This document shows, in pieces, positions 10,978 to 19,767 of a DNA stretch of 64,000 nucleotides. Position 1 is the first letter of the stretch. Every line of letters begins with the position of its first letter. A program made the position numbers and the translations under genes. Origin of the DNA: Ramlibacter aurantiacus (lineage in GTDB: Bacteria; Pseudomonadota; Gammaproteobacteria; Burkholderiales; Burkholderiaceae_C); the NCBI RefSeq assembly GCF_016722895.1, contig NZ_JAEQNA010000010.1:1-64000 (forward strand), read 5' to 3'. Under the pieces are notes generated by a model. It was not told where the DNA came from. It ran no database searches and saw only the letters and a program-made list of their open reading frames with translations.

Positions 10978-11082
10978 GCGCAGCGGTACGCCGTTCCAGT
11001 GCCACCGCGGAACCGGCTTTGCCGGGCCGCTGGTGGCGCCCCCCTGGGGGGGAGGCGGCCGCCAGGCCGCTTCGGGGGGGGT
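10978..11082 (+). repeat. Dispersed GC-rich intergenic repeat, copy 2
   Basis: Reads CGCGCAGCGG, a spacer CGTTCCAGTGCCACCGCGGA, ACCGGCTTTGCCGGGCCGCT, GGCGCC(C/G)n and GGCCGCTTCGGGGGGGG. It fills the gap between the convergent debranching-enzyme and fnr genes; the right edge touches the fnr stop codon. Hairpin potential suggests it could help end transcription between convergent genes, which is inference. Confidence 0.85.
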
Positions 11083-11873
11083 CAATGCACCTGTGGCTGG
11101 AACGCCCGCATCAGGCCCTCCAGGTCGACGATGCGGATGTGCCGCTTGTCCACCTCCAGCAGGCGCTGCTGCTGGAAGGCCGAGAAGGTGCGGCTCACGG
11201 TTTCGAGCTTCATGCCCAGGTAGCTGCCGATTTCGGCGCGGGACATGCGCAGGTGGAATTCGCTGGGCGAGTAGCCGCGCGCCTTCATGCGCTGCGACAG
11301 GTTGATCAGGAAGGCGGCCACGCGCTCTTCGGCGTTCATGCTGCCCAGCAGCATCATCAGGCTGTGTTCGCGCACGATCTCGCGCGACATCAGCCGGGCC
11401 ATGACCAGCTGCATCTCGCTGCTGCCGGTGGCGAGCTCGTTCAGGTGCACGTAGGGAATGGCGCAGACCTCGGCGTCTTCCAGCGCGGTGGCGGTGCTGG
11501 CGTGGCGGCCGTTGGCCAGGCCGTCCAGGCCCATCAGTTCGCCGGCCATGTGGAAGCCCGAGACCTGCTCGCGTCCGTCGGAGAGCATCAGGCTGGACTT
11601 GAAGGTGCCGGAGCGCACCGCGTGCACGTACTGGAAACGGTCCCCGCCCCTGTAGAGCTCCTCGCCTGCCTTGACCTTGCGGCGGCCGAAGCCCAGGCCA
11701 TCCAGGCGGGCCACCTCGGGCAGGCCCAGCCCGCAGGGCAGGCACAGGTCGCGCAGGTGGCAGGACGAGCACTGGGTCTTGAGCGCGGCGGCTCCGGCAG
11801 CAGGTCGGTCCGAGGGCGCGGCGGCAGCGTCACGGGCAAGACGGACGAGGGCGGTGGGGGCTTGGACGTTCAT
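11082..11873 (-). CDS. fnr: FNR-type oxygen-sensing transcription regulator (CRP/FNR family)
   Basis: A 263-residue CRP/FNR regulator that senses loss of oxygen through a [4Fe-4S] cluster. Cluster ligands are present: C35, C38 and C44 (CSSCHLRDLC) and the distant C137 (EDAEVCAIPY), the FNR pattern; C47 is an extra cysteine. A cyclic-nucleotide-fold domain follows and the C-terminal helix-turn-helix has ETVSRTFS in the recognition helix, close to the ETISR of E. coli FNR, so TTGAT-N4-ATCAA-like sites are expected as targets. Sits just downstream of a receiver-protein gene in the same orientation (24-bp gap) and may be cotranscribed with it. Confidence 0.92.
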   Translation of the reverse strand: MNVQAPTALVRLARDAAAAPSDRPAAGAAALKTQCSSCHLRDLCLPCGLGLPEVARLDGLGFGRRKVKAGEELYRGGDRFQYVHAVRSGTFKSSLMLSDGREQVSGFHMAGELMGLDGLANGRHASTATALEDAEVCAIPYVHLNELATGSSEMQLVMARLMSREIVREHSLMMLLGSMNAEERVAAFLINLSQRMKARGYSPSEFHLRMSRAEIGSYLGMKLETVSRTFSAFQQQRLLEVDKRHIRIVDLEGLMRAFQPQVH

Positions 11874-11897
11874 GGCGTGGGGCTCTGGAAGGGAAAT

Positions 11898-12299
11898 TCA
11901 GTGGGCTTGCAGGTGTCCGGCGTTGCCGGCCTGGGCGATGGCGACGGGCAGGCTCTCGAGTTCGCTGCTCTTGTCGAGGAAACCGGCCGCGCCTTCGCCG
12001 AGATAGCGCTTGCGGTAGGCAGGGCCGGCGTTGTTGCTGAAGACGACGAAGGCGATGTCGGGAGCGGCCTGGCGCACCGCGCGCAGCACCTGCAGGCCGG
12101 TGCCGCCTTCGAGCTGCACGTCGAGCACCACCACCTGCGGATGGGCGGCCAGGATGCCGGCTATGCAGGCCTGCGGCGTGGCGGCTTCGCCCACCACCTG
12201 CATCTGGTGGCCGCCCAGCAGCGTCGCCAGCCGGGAGCGGATCAGGCTCGAGTCGTCGGCCAGGAAGACTCGGAGGGAGGGGTTCGGGACCATGGGCAT
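11898..12299 (-). CDS. Stand-alone response-regulator receiver protein
   Basis: A CheY-like receiver of about 133 residues with no output domain. The acidic pair D15/D16 (LADDSS), phosphoacceptor D60 (VVLDVQ), a Ser in the conserved Thr/Ser position (FVVFSNN) and Lys in FLDKSSE make a complete phosphorylation site. The start at 12299 (MPMVPNPS) is favoured over ATGs further upstream because the receiver fold begins right after it. Gene order receiver-fnr suggests joint control of redox or pilus functions, but no kinase is in the window. Confidence 0.8.
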   Translation of the reverse strand: MPMVPNPSLRVFLADDSSLIRSRLATLLGGHQMQVVGEAATPQACIAGILAAHPQVVVLDVQLEGGTGLQVLRAVRQAAPDIAFVVFSNNAGPAYRKRYLGEGAAGFLDKSSELESLPVAIAQAGNAGHLQAH

Positions 12300-12354
12300 G
12301 ACTGTGCCCGCCAGCCCTTGCTGCGCCCATCGGCGGCGGCTGAATCGGGGGCTC

Positions 12355-12447
12355 GGAATCGTCCGGAACCGCAACGGGGATCGGCCTAGAAAGGCTCAGA
12401 CGATTCCTAGACGCCTAAGGATCGGCAGGCGGCCATGAAGTCTTAGG
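12355..12447. promoter_or_regulatory. Cluster of CCTAGA/CCTAAG words and an inverted repeat (putative control region)
   Basis: Divergent region between the receiver gene and the pilin operon. It holds a 9-bp perfect inverted repeat, GGAATCGTC at 12355-12363 and GACGATTCC at 12399-12407, plus CCTAGA at 12385-12390 and again at 12406-12411 (21 bp apart, two helical turns), CCTAAG at 12414-12419 and its inverse CTTAGG at 12442-12447. The spacing and repetition suggest protein binding; the regulator is unknown. Confidence 0.35.
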
Positions 12448-12575
12448 ACCGCATTTGTTACCGCTTGTCAGTGCGGCTGAGCCGCCTGTCGGACGGCTGA
12501 GCCTGGGTTCGGCTGACGGCCTATGGTCGAGCCTGACAACTCGTCAGCAGACCGCAAGGATTTCAGAGGCCACCC

Positions 12576-12995
12576 ATGAACTTCCCGCGCCGCCCCAGCC
12601 GCGGCTTCACCCTCATCGAGCTGCTGATCACCGTGGCGGTGGTGGCCATCCTGGTGTCGGTGGCCTATCCGTCGTACACCGCCCACGTGCTGAAGTCCCG
12701 GCGCGCCGAGGCCCAGCAGGTGCTGATGGACGCGGCCAGCCGGCAGCAGCAGTGGCTGCTGGATACCCGGCGGTACGCGACCGAGGCCGAGCTGAAGGCC
12801 GGCACGGGCGGCCTGAACATCCCCAACTCGGTGGCGGCCAACTACACGCTCGTGTTCGACGCGCCGGTGCCGGCGGCCGGCGTGGCGCCCACCTTCACGA
12901 TCACCGCCACGCCGCAGGGCGCGCAGGACCGCGACACCTGCAAGCCGCTGACCATCGCGAACACCGGCGTGAAGACGCCGGCCACCTGCTGGTGA
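12576..12995 (+). CDS. pilE: Type IV pilin-like protein (PilE family)
   Basis: A 139-residue type IV pilin-like protein. The class III leader ends RGFTLIELLITV, cleaved by PilD after Gly with Phe N-methylated and Glu5 of the mature protein present. C-terminal cysteines (DTCKPL and the terminal TCW) mark a disulphide-bonded D-region. It is first of six genes (pilE, fimT, pilV, pilW, pilX, pilY1), the standard minor-pilin set that primes pilus assembly, so it is probably a minor pilin in spite of the name. Short gap of four bases to the next gene. Confidence 0.88.
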   Translation: MNFPRRPSRGFTLIELLITVAVVAILVSVAYPSYTAHVLKSRRAEAQQVLMDAASRQQQWLLDTRRYATEAELKAGTGGLNIPNSVAANYTLVFDAPVPAAGVAPTFTITATPQGAQDRDTCKPLTIANTGVKTPATCW

Positions 12996-12999
12996 GGCC

Positions 13000-13464
13000 A
13001 TGACCAAGCGGTCCATTTCCCGCTCCCAGGGCTTCACGCTGATCGAACTGCTCACGGTGGTCGCGCTGCTGGCGCTGCTGGCGGCGCTGGCCGCGCCGGC
13101 CATGCAACGCCTGCTGGCGGCGCAGCGGCTGCGCTCCGTGTCGTACGACCTGGTGTCCGACCTCACCCTGGCCCGCAGCGAAGCCCTCAAGCGAGGCGCG
13201 CAGGTGCGCATCGCGCCGCCGGCGGCCAACGCCTGGTCGCAGGGCTGGTCCATCACCCTGGTCAGCGACGGCACCGCCTTCGGCCAGCGCAAGTCGCTGG
13301 AGGGCGTCACGGTCACCAAGGCACCCGCCAACCTCACCTTCGACATCGACGGACGCACCGCGGCCGCGACGTCCTTCGGGTTCAGCGACGGCCATGGCCG
13401 CTATCGCTGCATCACGCTCGACCCCTCCGGCCGCCCCAAGTCCAGCACCACGGCATGCCCATGA
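13000..13464 (+). CDS. fimT: Minor pilin FimT/GspH family
   Basis: A 154-residue prepilin with leader QGFTLIELLTVVALLALL at residues 10-27 and the GspH/FimT domain after it (LTLARSEALKRGAQVRI is typical). FimT-type minor pilins in other bacteria bind DNA for uptake and help initiate pili. Follows pilE directly; its TGA overlaps the pilV start. Confidence 0.9.
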   Translation: MTKRSISRSQGFTLIELLTVVALLALLAALAAPAMQRLLAAQRLRSVSYDLVSDLTLARSEALKRGAQVRIAPPAANAWSQGWSITLVSDGTAFGQRKSLEGVTVTKAPANLTFDIDGRTAAATSFGFSDGHGRYRCITLDPSGRPKSSTTACP

Positions 13465-14006
13465 ACCATCCCACCCGACACACGCAACGCGGCGGGGCCC
13501 TGATGGAGGCCCTGATCGCCATGCTGATCATCGCCTTCGGCGCGTTGGGCTTCGTCGGCCTGCAGGCGCGCACCGCGGTGCTCAACCTCGAGGGCTACCA
13601 GCGCGCCCAGGCACTGCAGTTGCTCAAGGACATGGAACAGCGCATGTTGATCAACCGGGCCCAGGCAGCCTCGTACGTGGCCGCCGAAATCCCGGCCAAG
13701 GACAACGAGGACTGCACGGTCAAGCCCACGGTCGCCGAACGCGACCGCTGCGAATGGGCCGCCCTGATCGCCGGTGCGGCCGAGAAGTCGGGCACCACGA
13801 GCGTGGGCGCCGTCACCTACGCCTTCGGCTGCATCACCAGCCTGGCGCCGCTGCAGCCGAACACCTACCAGATCTCCCTGGTCTGGCAGGGCGTGCAGAA
13901 GAGCGCCGAATCGAACGTGGACTGCGCCAAGGACAAGTTCCCGGCCGGCTCCGAGGCGCTGCGGCGCGGTGTCAGCACGGTGGTGCGCTTCGGGACGCTG
14001 CTATGA
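13461..14006 (+). CDS. pilV: Minor pilin PilV
   Basis: A prepilin of about 181 residues with a processing site QRGGALMEALIAML (Gly then an aliphatic residue, Glu at +5) and the GFVGLQARTAVLN block typical of PilV. Part of the priming complex of the type IV pilus. ATG at 13461 overlaps the fimT stop (ATGA); an alternative ATG sits two codons earlier. The stop overlaps pilW. Confidence 0.9.
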   Translation: MNHPTRHTQRGGALMEALIAMLIIAFGALGFVGLQARTAVLNLEGYQRAQALQLLKDMEQRMLINRAQAASYVAAEIPAKDNEDCTVKPTVAERDRCEWAALIAGAAEKSGTTSVGAVTYAFGCITSLAPLQPNTYQISLVWQGVQKSAESNVDCAKDKFPAGSEALRRGVSTVVRFGTLL

Positions 14007-15055
14007 GCGCCGTCGCCGGATCCATGCGCCACCAGCGCGGGCTGAGCCTGGTGGAGGTGATGGTCGGACTGACCATCGGGATGATCCTGGTGGCCGGCCT
14101 GGCCCTGATGTTCGGCAACGCCAGCCGCTCGTCCAACGAGCTGGAGCGCAGCGTGCGCCACATCGAGAACGGCCGCTACGCGATGGAGTGGCTGGGGCAG
14201 GACCTGGCCATGGCCGGGTTCTACGGCACCCTGCCCGCGACCGCGCGCGAGGCACCCGCCTCGCCGTGCCTGACCATGGCGCAGCTGACGGCGGCACTGG
14301 TGACCATGAGCGGCAAGGCCACGCCGACGCTGCCCTTCCCGGTGCAGGGCCTGACCTCGCAGGAGGCCCAGGCACTGCCGGCCTGCCTGCCCAACCACCG
14401 GATCGGCACGCCGGCGCTGGTGCTGCGGCGGCTGGACCCGCCGGCGGTGGCGGCGGCGGCGGCGACGGCCGGCACGCTGTACCTGCAGGCGTCGCACTAC
14501 GTGCCCGACAACACCGACACCTACGTGGCGTCGACCAGCACGGCCAGCTTCACCCTGCGCGACCGCAGCGCCAACACCAACACCGTGCGGCGCTTCCTCT
14601 CGCGCATCTACTACATCGCCAATTGCAGCGACTGCTCGGGCACGGGCGACGGCATCCCCACGCTCACGCTGTCCGAGCTCACCCCCACCGGCTTCCGCAT
14701 CACCCCGATTGCCGAGGGCATCGAGCAGATCGGCTTCGACTACGGGTTCGACACGGCCGGCAACGACGGTGCCCCCGACGAGTGGTACGGCCTGAACGCG
14801 GACGCGGACGGCACCCACGTGGCCGCGGCGGCGGCCAAGAACTGGACGCACGTCATGGCGGTGCGCGTGAGCCTGGTCTCGCGGGCGCTGGAGCCTTCGC
14901 TGGGCTACTCCGAAGCACGCAAGTACGCCGCCGGCCTGAAGGGCACCGCCCTCTACGAGTTCCAGCCCGCGGCCGCCATCCAGAACTTCAAGCGCCGCGC
15001 CTACGCCGGCACCTTCCGCCTGCAGACGCCGGCCGGACTGCGGGAGAAGCCATGA
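14003..15055 (+). CDS. pilW: Minor pilin PilW
   Basis: A 350-residue protein starting with a prepilin leader whose cleavage site is QRGLSLVEVMVGL, followed by RYAMEWLGQDLAMAGFYG, a PilW hallmark. PilW bridges the minor-pilin complex to PilY1/PilX at the pilus tip. Overlaps both neighbours by four bases (ATGA), showing tight coupling. Length is normal for the family. Confidence 0.9.
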   Translation: MSAVAGSMRHQRGLSLVEVMVGLTIGMILVAGLALMFGNASRSSNELERSVRHIENGRYAMEWLGQDLAMAGFYGTLPATAREAPASPCLTMAQLTAALVTMSGKATPTLPFPVQGLTSQEAQALPACLPNHRIGTPALVLRRLDPPAVAAAAATAGTLYLQASHYVPDNTDTYVASTSTASFTLRDRSANTNTVRRFLSRIYYIANCSDCSGTGDGIPTLTLSELTPTGFRITPIAEGIEQIGFDYGFDTAGNDGAPDEWYGLNADADGTHVAAAAAKNWTHVMAVRVSLVSRALEPSLGYSEARKYAAGLKGTALYEFQPAAAIQNFKRRAYAGTFRLQTPAGLREKP

Positions 15056-15618
15056 CCCGACCCCCTCTCATGAAGCACCAATCCGGCGCCACGCTGGTCG
15101 TCGCGCTGATCTTCCTGATCCTGCTGAGCCTCTTCGCGATCAACGCGTTCAACAGCTCGAGCACCAACCTGCGGGTGGTGGGCAACTCGCAGGTGCGCCA
15201 GGAGGCGGTGGCCGCGGCCCAGGTGGCGATCGAGCAGACGATCAGCTCGACCCTGTTCGCCGAGGAGCCGATCACCGTGGCCAACACGCCGGTGGTGGTG
15301 AAGCTCGACGGCACGGACAACAGCCAGGTCACCGTGGCCATGGCCCAGCCTGCCTGCTACCGCTATCGCAACATCCGCAACGGCGAGCTGAACCCCGACA
15401 ACGAAGACGACCGGGCCTGCATGACGTCCAGCTCGGTGACCAACCCGGGCATTCCCATCGGTTCGCCCCAATGGCAGGCCGACACCTCGCTGTGCGCCAA
15501 CACCGAATGGGACCTGCGCGCCACGGTGACCGACACCCGCACGGGGGCCAGCGTGGCCATTCAACAGGGGGTGGGCGTGCGGGTGCTCGAAGGCAACGCG
15601 GCCGACAACTGCAAGTGA
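15052..15618 (+). CDS. pilX: Minor pilin assembly protein PilX
   Basis: A 188-residue PilX-type protein. The hydrophobic segment HQSGATLVVALIFLILLSLFA follows a Gly but lacks the usual Glu at +5, as in other PilX proteins, so it is a non-canonical prepilin. The C-terminal region has several cysteines (PACYRYR, RACMTS, SLCANTEW, NCK). Lies between pilW and pilY1 and ends ten bases before pilY1. Confidence 0.85.
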   Translation: MTRPPLMKHQSGATLVVALIFLILLSLFAINAFNSSSTNLRVVGNSQVRQEAVAAAQVAIEQTISSTLFAEEPITVANTPVVVKLDGTDNSQVTVAMAQPACYRYRNIRNGELNPDNEDDRACMTSSSVTNPGIPIGSPQWQADTSLCANTEWDLRATVTDTRTGASVAIQQGVGVRVLEGNAADNCK

Positions 15619-15628
15619 GGCTTCTTCC

Positions 15629-18600
15629 ATGCTCCGACTGATCAAACAAAGCTCCTGGGTGTTCGCCGCGCTGTTCACGGCGCTGGCGTCTGCCCCTGCC
15701 TCTTCGCAGTGGGCCAGCGACATCGACATCTACAGCCTGCCGCCGCAGGTGAAGGAGCGGCCCAACGTGCTGCTGGTGTGGGACAACTCGGCCAACTGGA
15801 GCAGCACGGTCCAGACCGGCATCGGCAACCGGACCAAGTTCCAGCTGGAACAGAGCACGATTTCCAAGTCCATCGACAACCTGGACGCCACGCGCTTTCG
15901 CATCGGCCTGATGCTGGCCGGCGAGGAGAGCAGCAGCAGCAGCGGCGGCTACGTGCGCGCGGCCATCCGCGATCTCGACGCCACGGATTCGAGCGGCACG
16001 ACCTACAAGAAGCGGCTGTCCAACCTGCTGGGGGCGCTCGACGAGACCGGCGACAAGGGCAGCGCAGCGAAGGTGGGCATGGCCATGGCCGAGGCCTACA
16101 CCTACTACGCCGGCCTCACCGCCCTGCGCGGCTCCATCGAGAAAAAGCGCGACTACAGCGGCAACGCCTACGCCGACAACAAGTACCCCGCCACGCGCAC
16201 GGCGTCGCACGCCGTGTACGGATTTCCGAGCACGACGAGCAGCCGGCACGCATTCGGCAGCTCCGGGTCCACGCAGTACCAGAGCCCCCTGTCGGCAAAC
16301 AGCTGCGCGCGCAACTACATCATCTTCATCAGCAACGGCCCGCCTTCCAGCGGCGAGGACTCGGATGCGAAGGCGGCGCTCGACGCGGCCTATGCCCACC
16401 CGACCCGGGGGATGGCCAAGCCCAAGGACTATCCCATCACCGGCCTGACACCGTCCAACCAGGAATCGAACTGGGGCGACGAGTGGGCGCGCTTCATGAA
16501 GATGACGCCCCAGGCCATCACCACCTTCACCATCGACGTCAATCCCGACACCAACGTACAGGGCAGGGCCTGGTCGGCGGCCCTGAGCAGCATGGCGGGC
16601 CAGAGCGGCGGGGAGTACTTCAAGGTGGACGCCTCGGTGGACGACGGCAAGCAGCTGGCCATCGCGCTGTCGACCATCTTCAACCAGATCCAGTCGGTGG
16701 ACAGCGTGTTCGCCTCGGCCAGCCTGCCGGTGAGCGTGAACTCGCGTGGCACCTACCTGAACCAGGTGTTCATCGGCATGTTCCGGCCCGACGGCCTGGC
16801 CCGCCCGCGCTGGAACGGCAACCTGAAGCAGTACCAGTTCGGCTACAACGACCTCACCAACACCTTGAGCCTGGTGGACGCCAACAAGGCCGAGGCGATC
16901 GGGGACAGCGGTTTCATCTCCCGCACGGCCACCTCGTTCTGGACGACCTCCAGCGACTTCTGGAAGAACCAGCCGGCCTACCTCAACATCTCGCCGTCGG
17001 ATGCGCCGGACGGCTTCGCCGTCGAGAAGGGCGGTGCCGCCCAGCGCCTGCGCGAGGACTTCTCGTCGGACACGCTGCGCGCGCAGCGGAACGTGCTGAC
17101 CTGCGTCGGCTGCGCCCCGGGGACGGTGCTGGGATCGAGCAGCGCCACGCGATTCGATACCTCCAACCTCGGACTGACGCTCAGCTCGTTCGGCATGAGC
17201 CTGCTGGCCAGCGTGACCGAAAAGAACGCACTCATCGAGTGGGTTCGTGGCAAGGACAACTACCTCGTCAACGGCACCAGTCCCGAGTACGGGCCTGGCA
17301 GCCCCACCACCGTGCGCCCCAGCATCCATGGCGACGTGCTGCATTCGAGGCCAGCGGTGGTGAACTACGGCGGCACCACGGGCGTCGTGGTGTTCTATGG
17401 CGCCAATGACGGCACGCTGCGTGCCGTGGACGGGTCGCAGGACCACGTCAACGATGGCGGCGGCAAGGAACTCTGGAGCTTCATCCCGCAGGAGAAGTTC
17501 GGGCACCTGAACCGCCTGCGCACCAACTCGCCCGACATCCGGCTGTCCACCACCTCGATGCCGACCGACCCCAACGCGACGGCGCCCACCCCGCGCGATT
17601 ACTTCTTCGACGGCCCCATCACGGTCTACCAGAAGTACAACAGCAACGGCGACACCGAGCAGGTCATCATCTACGCCGGCATGCGCCGGGGCGGCCGCCA
17701 GCTCTACGCCTTCGACGTCACCACGCCGACCGCACCCAAGTTCCTGTTCAAGGTGACCGACAGCGGATCTTTCGCCGAGTTGGGCCAGACCTGGTCGGAA
17801 GCCCGTCCGGCGCGGCTGAAGGGCTACACCGAAGCCGCTTGGGCGGCGCTGAAGGGCCAGTCGGGAGGCAGCGATGCGGTTCGCCCGGTGCTGATCATGG
17901 GCGGCGGCTACGACGCACCCGCCGAGGACGCCGCCACGCCCGGCACCGTCACCATGGGCAACTACATCTATGTCATCGACGCCCTGGACGGCACCTACAT
18001 CGCCAAGCTCCCGACCACCCGCAGCGTGCCAGGGGACGTGACCCTGATCGACGCCGACAACGACGGCTATGTGGACCGCGCCTATGCGGCCGACACCGGC
18101 GGGAACGTCTACCGGCTGTACTTCGAGTCGAGCGCGGGCAACGACCGCACCAGGTGGGGCATCTTCCCCATCGCCCAACTGGGCGACACGACCAACCCGC
18201 GCAAGTTCTTCTACGCACCCGACGTGGTGATGAGCAAGGGCAAGGCGATCGTGCTGGTCGGCTCCGGAGACCGCGAGAAGCCACTGCAGACCACCGGCAG
18301 CGATCGCTTCTTCACGCTGTTCGACAACAACACGGTCAAGGGTGCGCCCAGCCCCCTGCCGACCACGGTCAAACCCAGCGACCTGGGTGTGGTGGGCACC
18401 GACACGGCCAACGCGCCGGCAGGCTGCTACATCTCGCTGGCCACCGGCGAGAAGGTGGTGAACGCAGCGACCACCGCCGGCGGCATGACCTACTTCGGCA
18501 CCAACCAGCCTTCCAGCGCCAGCGGCAGTACCTGCAATGGCAGCCTGGGGGTGGCCAAGGCCTACGCGGCGCCGCTGTACTGCAAGGCGTTCGACTCGAT

Positions 18601-18826
18601 GGAGTTCCTGGGCGGCGGCCTGCCACCCAGTCCGGTCAGCGGACTGGTGACGGTGACCTACACCTCGCAGCGCGGCGACACGGCGGGCCAGCAGTTCACC
18701 CGCACCGTGCCCTTCATCATCGGCGCGCCCAATCCCAAGCGTTCGGCGATCGAGGGCGGCAAGCTCAACCCGCCGATCAAGCCCACGCGCTCGCGGAAGT
18801 ACTGGTTCCAGGAGCGCTCACGCTGA
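15629..18826 (+). CDS. pilY1: PilY1 pilus tip adhesin/assembly protein
   Basis: A 1065-residue secreted PilY1. A signal peptide (about residues 1-26) is followed by a von Willebrand A-like region with a MIDAS-type start WDNSANWS (51-58). The C-terminal third is the PilY1 beta-propeller with GANDGTLRAVDG and a calcium-binding loop DADNDGYVD at 808-816, equivalent to the loop that controls extension/retraction in Pseudomonas. Repeats of Ser/Gly occur near 100. Last gene of the minor-pilin operon; it caps the pilus and can act as adhesin or surface sensor. Confidence 0.93.
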   Translation: MLRLIKQSSWVFAALFTALASAPASSQWASDIDIYSLPPQVKERPNVLLVWDNSANWSSTVQTGIGNRTKFQLEQSTISKSIDNLDATRFRIGLMLAGEESSSSSGGYVRAAIRDLDATDSSGTTYKKRLSNLLGALDETGDKGSAAKVGMAMAEAYTYYAGLTALRGSIEKKRDYSGNAYADNKYPATRTASHAVYGFPSTTSSRHAFGSSGSTQYQSPLSANSCARNYIIFISNGPPSSGEDSDAKAALDAAYAHPTRGMAKPKDYPITGLTPSNQESNWGDEWARFMKMTPQAITTFTIDVNPDTNVQGRAWSAALSSMAGQSGGEYFKVDASVDDGKQLAIALSTIFNQIQSVDSVFASASLPVSVNSRGTYLNQVFIGMFRPDGLARPRWNGNLKQYQFGYNDLTNTLSLVDANKAEAIGDSGFISRTATSFWTTSSDFWKNQPAYLNISPSDAPDGFAVEKGGAAQRLREDFSSDTLRAQRNVLTCVGCAPGTVLGSSSATRFDTSNLGLTLSSFGMSLLASVTEKNALIEWVRGKDNYLVNGTSPEYGPGSPTTVRPSIHGDVLHSRPAVVNYGGTTGVVVFYGANDGTLRAVDGSQDHVNDGGGKELWSFIPQEKFGHLNRLRTNSPDIRLSTTSMPTDPNATAPTPRDYFFDGPITVYQKYNSNGDTEQVIIYAGMRRGGRQLYAFDVTTPTAPKFLFKVTDSGSFAELGQTWSEARPARLKGYTEAAWAALKGQSGGSDAVRPVLIMGGGYDAPAEDAATPGTVTMGNYIYVIDALDGTYIAKLPTTRSVPGDVTLIDADNDGYVDRAYAADTGGNVYRLYFESSAGNDRTRWGIFPIAQLGDTTNPRKFFYAPDVVMSKGKAIVLVGSGDREKPLQTTGSDRFFTLFDNNTVKGAPSPLPTTVKPSDLGVVGTDTANAPAGCYISLATGEKVVNAATTAGGMTYFGTNQPSSASGSTCNGSLGVAKAYAAPLYCKAFDSMEFLGGGLPPSPVSGLVTVTYTSQRGDTAGQQFTRTVPFIIGAPNPKRSAIEGGKLNPPIKPTRSRKYWFQERSR

Positions 18827-18884
18827 GCGGTTCCGACGCACGCGCTGCAAAGGTCGCTGGCAGTCCCTGGCCAGCGGCCCACCG

Positions 18885-19736
18885 CTACTGCCGCGCCGTG
18901 CGCACATGGGCCGGCAACGCCCCCGGATGGCTGGTGCGAAACGGATTGATGTCCAGCCCGCCGCGCCGCGTGTAGCGCGCATACACGGAGAGCTTGACCG
19001 GCCGGCAGCGCGTGCGGATGTCCATGAAGATGCGCTCGACGCACTGCTCGTGGAATTCGTGGTGGTTGCGAAAGCTCACCAGGTAGCGCAGCAGCTGGCC
19101 CTGGTCGATCTGCGGGCCGCTGTAGCGGATCTGCACGCTGCCCCAGTCGGGCTGGCCGGTGACCAGGCAATTGCTCTTGAGCAGGTTGCTCACCAGCACC
19201 TCTTGCACCGGCTGCTCGTCGAACGCGGCGGTGAGCAACTCAGGCGCGGGGGTGTAGTGGCTGCACTCGATGTCCAGGCGGTCCAGGTTCACGCCCTCCA
19301 GCTCCCGCACCTGCTCACGCTCGAAGCTGTCGGGCAACAGCAGGCGCACGCCGACCGAGGACGATGAAGGCGCGCCGCGCCAGACGGCTTCGCTCACGTC
19401 GGCGCGGATGCGCTCGCGCACCTCGTCGGCCGACGCGAAGGCCATGTGGCCGAAGCTGTTGAGGTAGAGCTTGAACGACTTGCTCTCGACGATGTGCGGC
19501 GTCTCGCAAGGGATGGTGATGTGCGCGAGCGCCACCTGCGGCTTGCCGCGAGGGGTGAGCCAGGACAGCTCGAACGCGGTCCAGAGGTCGGCGCCGAAGA
19601 AGGGCAGCCGGCCTTCGGCCAGGCCGAGCTCGGCGCGCTTGGTGGCGCGCGGCAGGGGGTACAGCAGCGATGGGTCGTAGCGGTCCACCTGCGGGGCCGG
19701 CTTGCCCAGCAGGGACTGCTCGGGGGAATGGTTCAT
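18885..19736 (-). CDS. queF: NADPH-dependent 7-cyano-7-deazaguanine reductase
   Basis: Reduces preQ0 to preQ1, a step of queuosine tRNA modification. The 283-residue length and motif positions match the E. coli-type bimodular Que[13 protein letters not shown] at 84-95, catalytic C190 ([11 protein letters not shown]) and D197. The ATG at 19736 starts [12 protein letters not shown], as expected; an upstream frame extension reaches into the next gene. The other queuosine genes are not in the window. Convergent with pilY1. Confidence 0.95.
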   Translation of the reverse strand: MNHSPEQSLLGKPAPQVDRYDPSLLYPLPRATKRAELGLAEGRLPFFGADLWTAFELSWLTPRGKPQVALAHITIPCETPHIVESKSFKLYLNSFGHMAFASADEVRERIRADVSEAVWRGAPSSSSVGVRLLLPDSFEREQVRELEGVNLDRLDIECSHYTPAPELLTAAFDEQPVQEVLVSNLLKSNCLVTGQPDWGSVQIRYSGPQIDQGQLLRYLVSFRNHHEFHEQCVERIFMDIRTRCRPVKLSVYARYTRRGGLDINPFRTSHPGALPAHVRTARQ

Positions 19737-19767
19737 GGCAGGGCGGGCGCGCACAGGCGCCAATGGG

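Noticed and set aside
15329..18178. Long minus-strand frame (about 950 codons) opposite pilX and pilY1
   Set aside because: Shadow of pilY1: repetitive Gly/Val/Arg/His composition, no motifs, and pilY1 itself is a clear family member.
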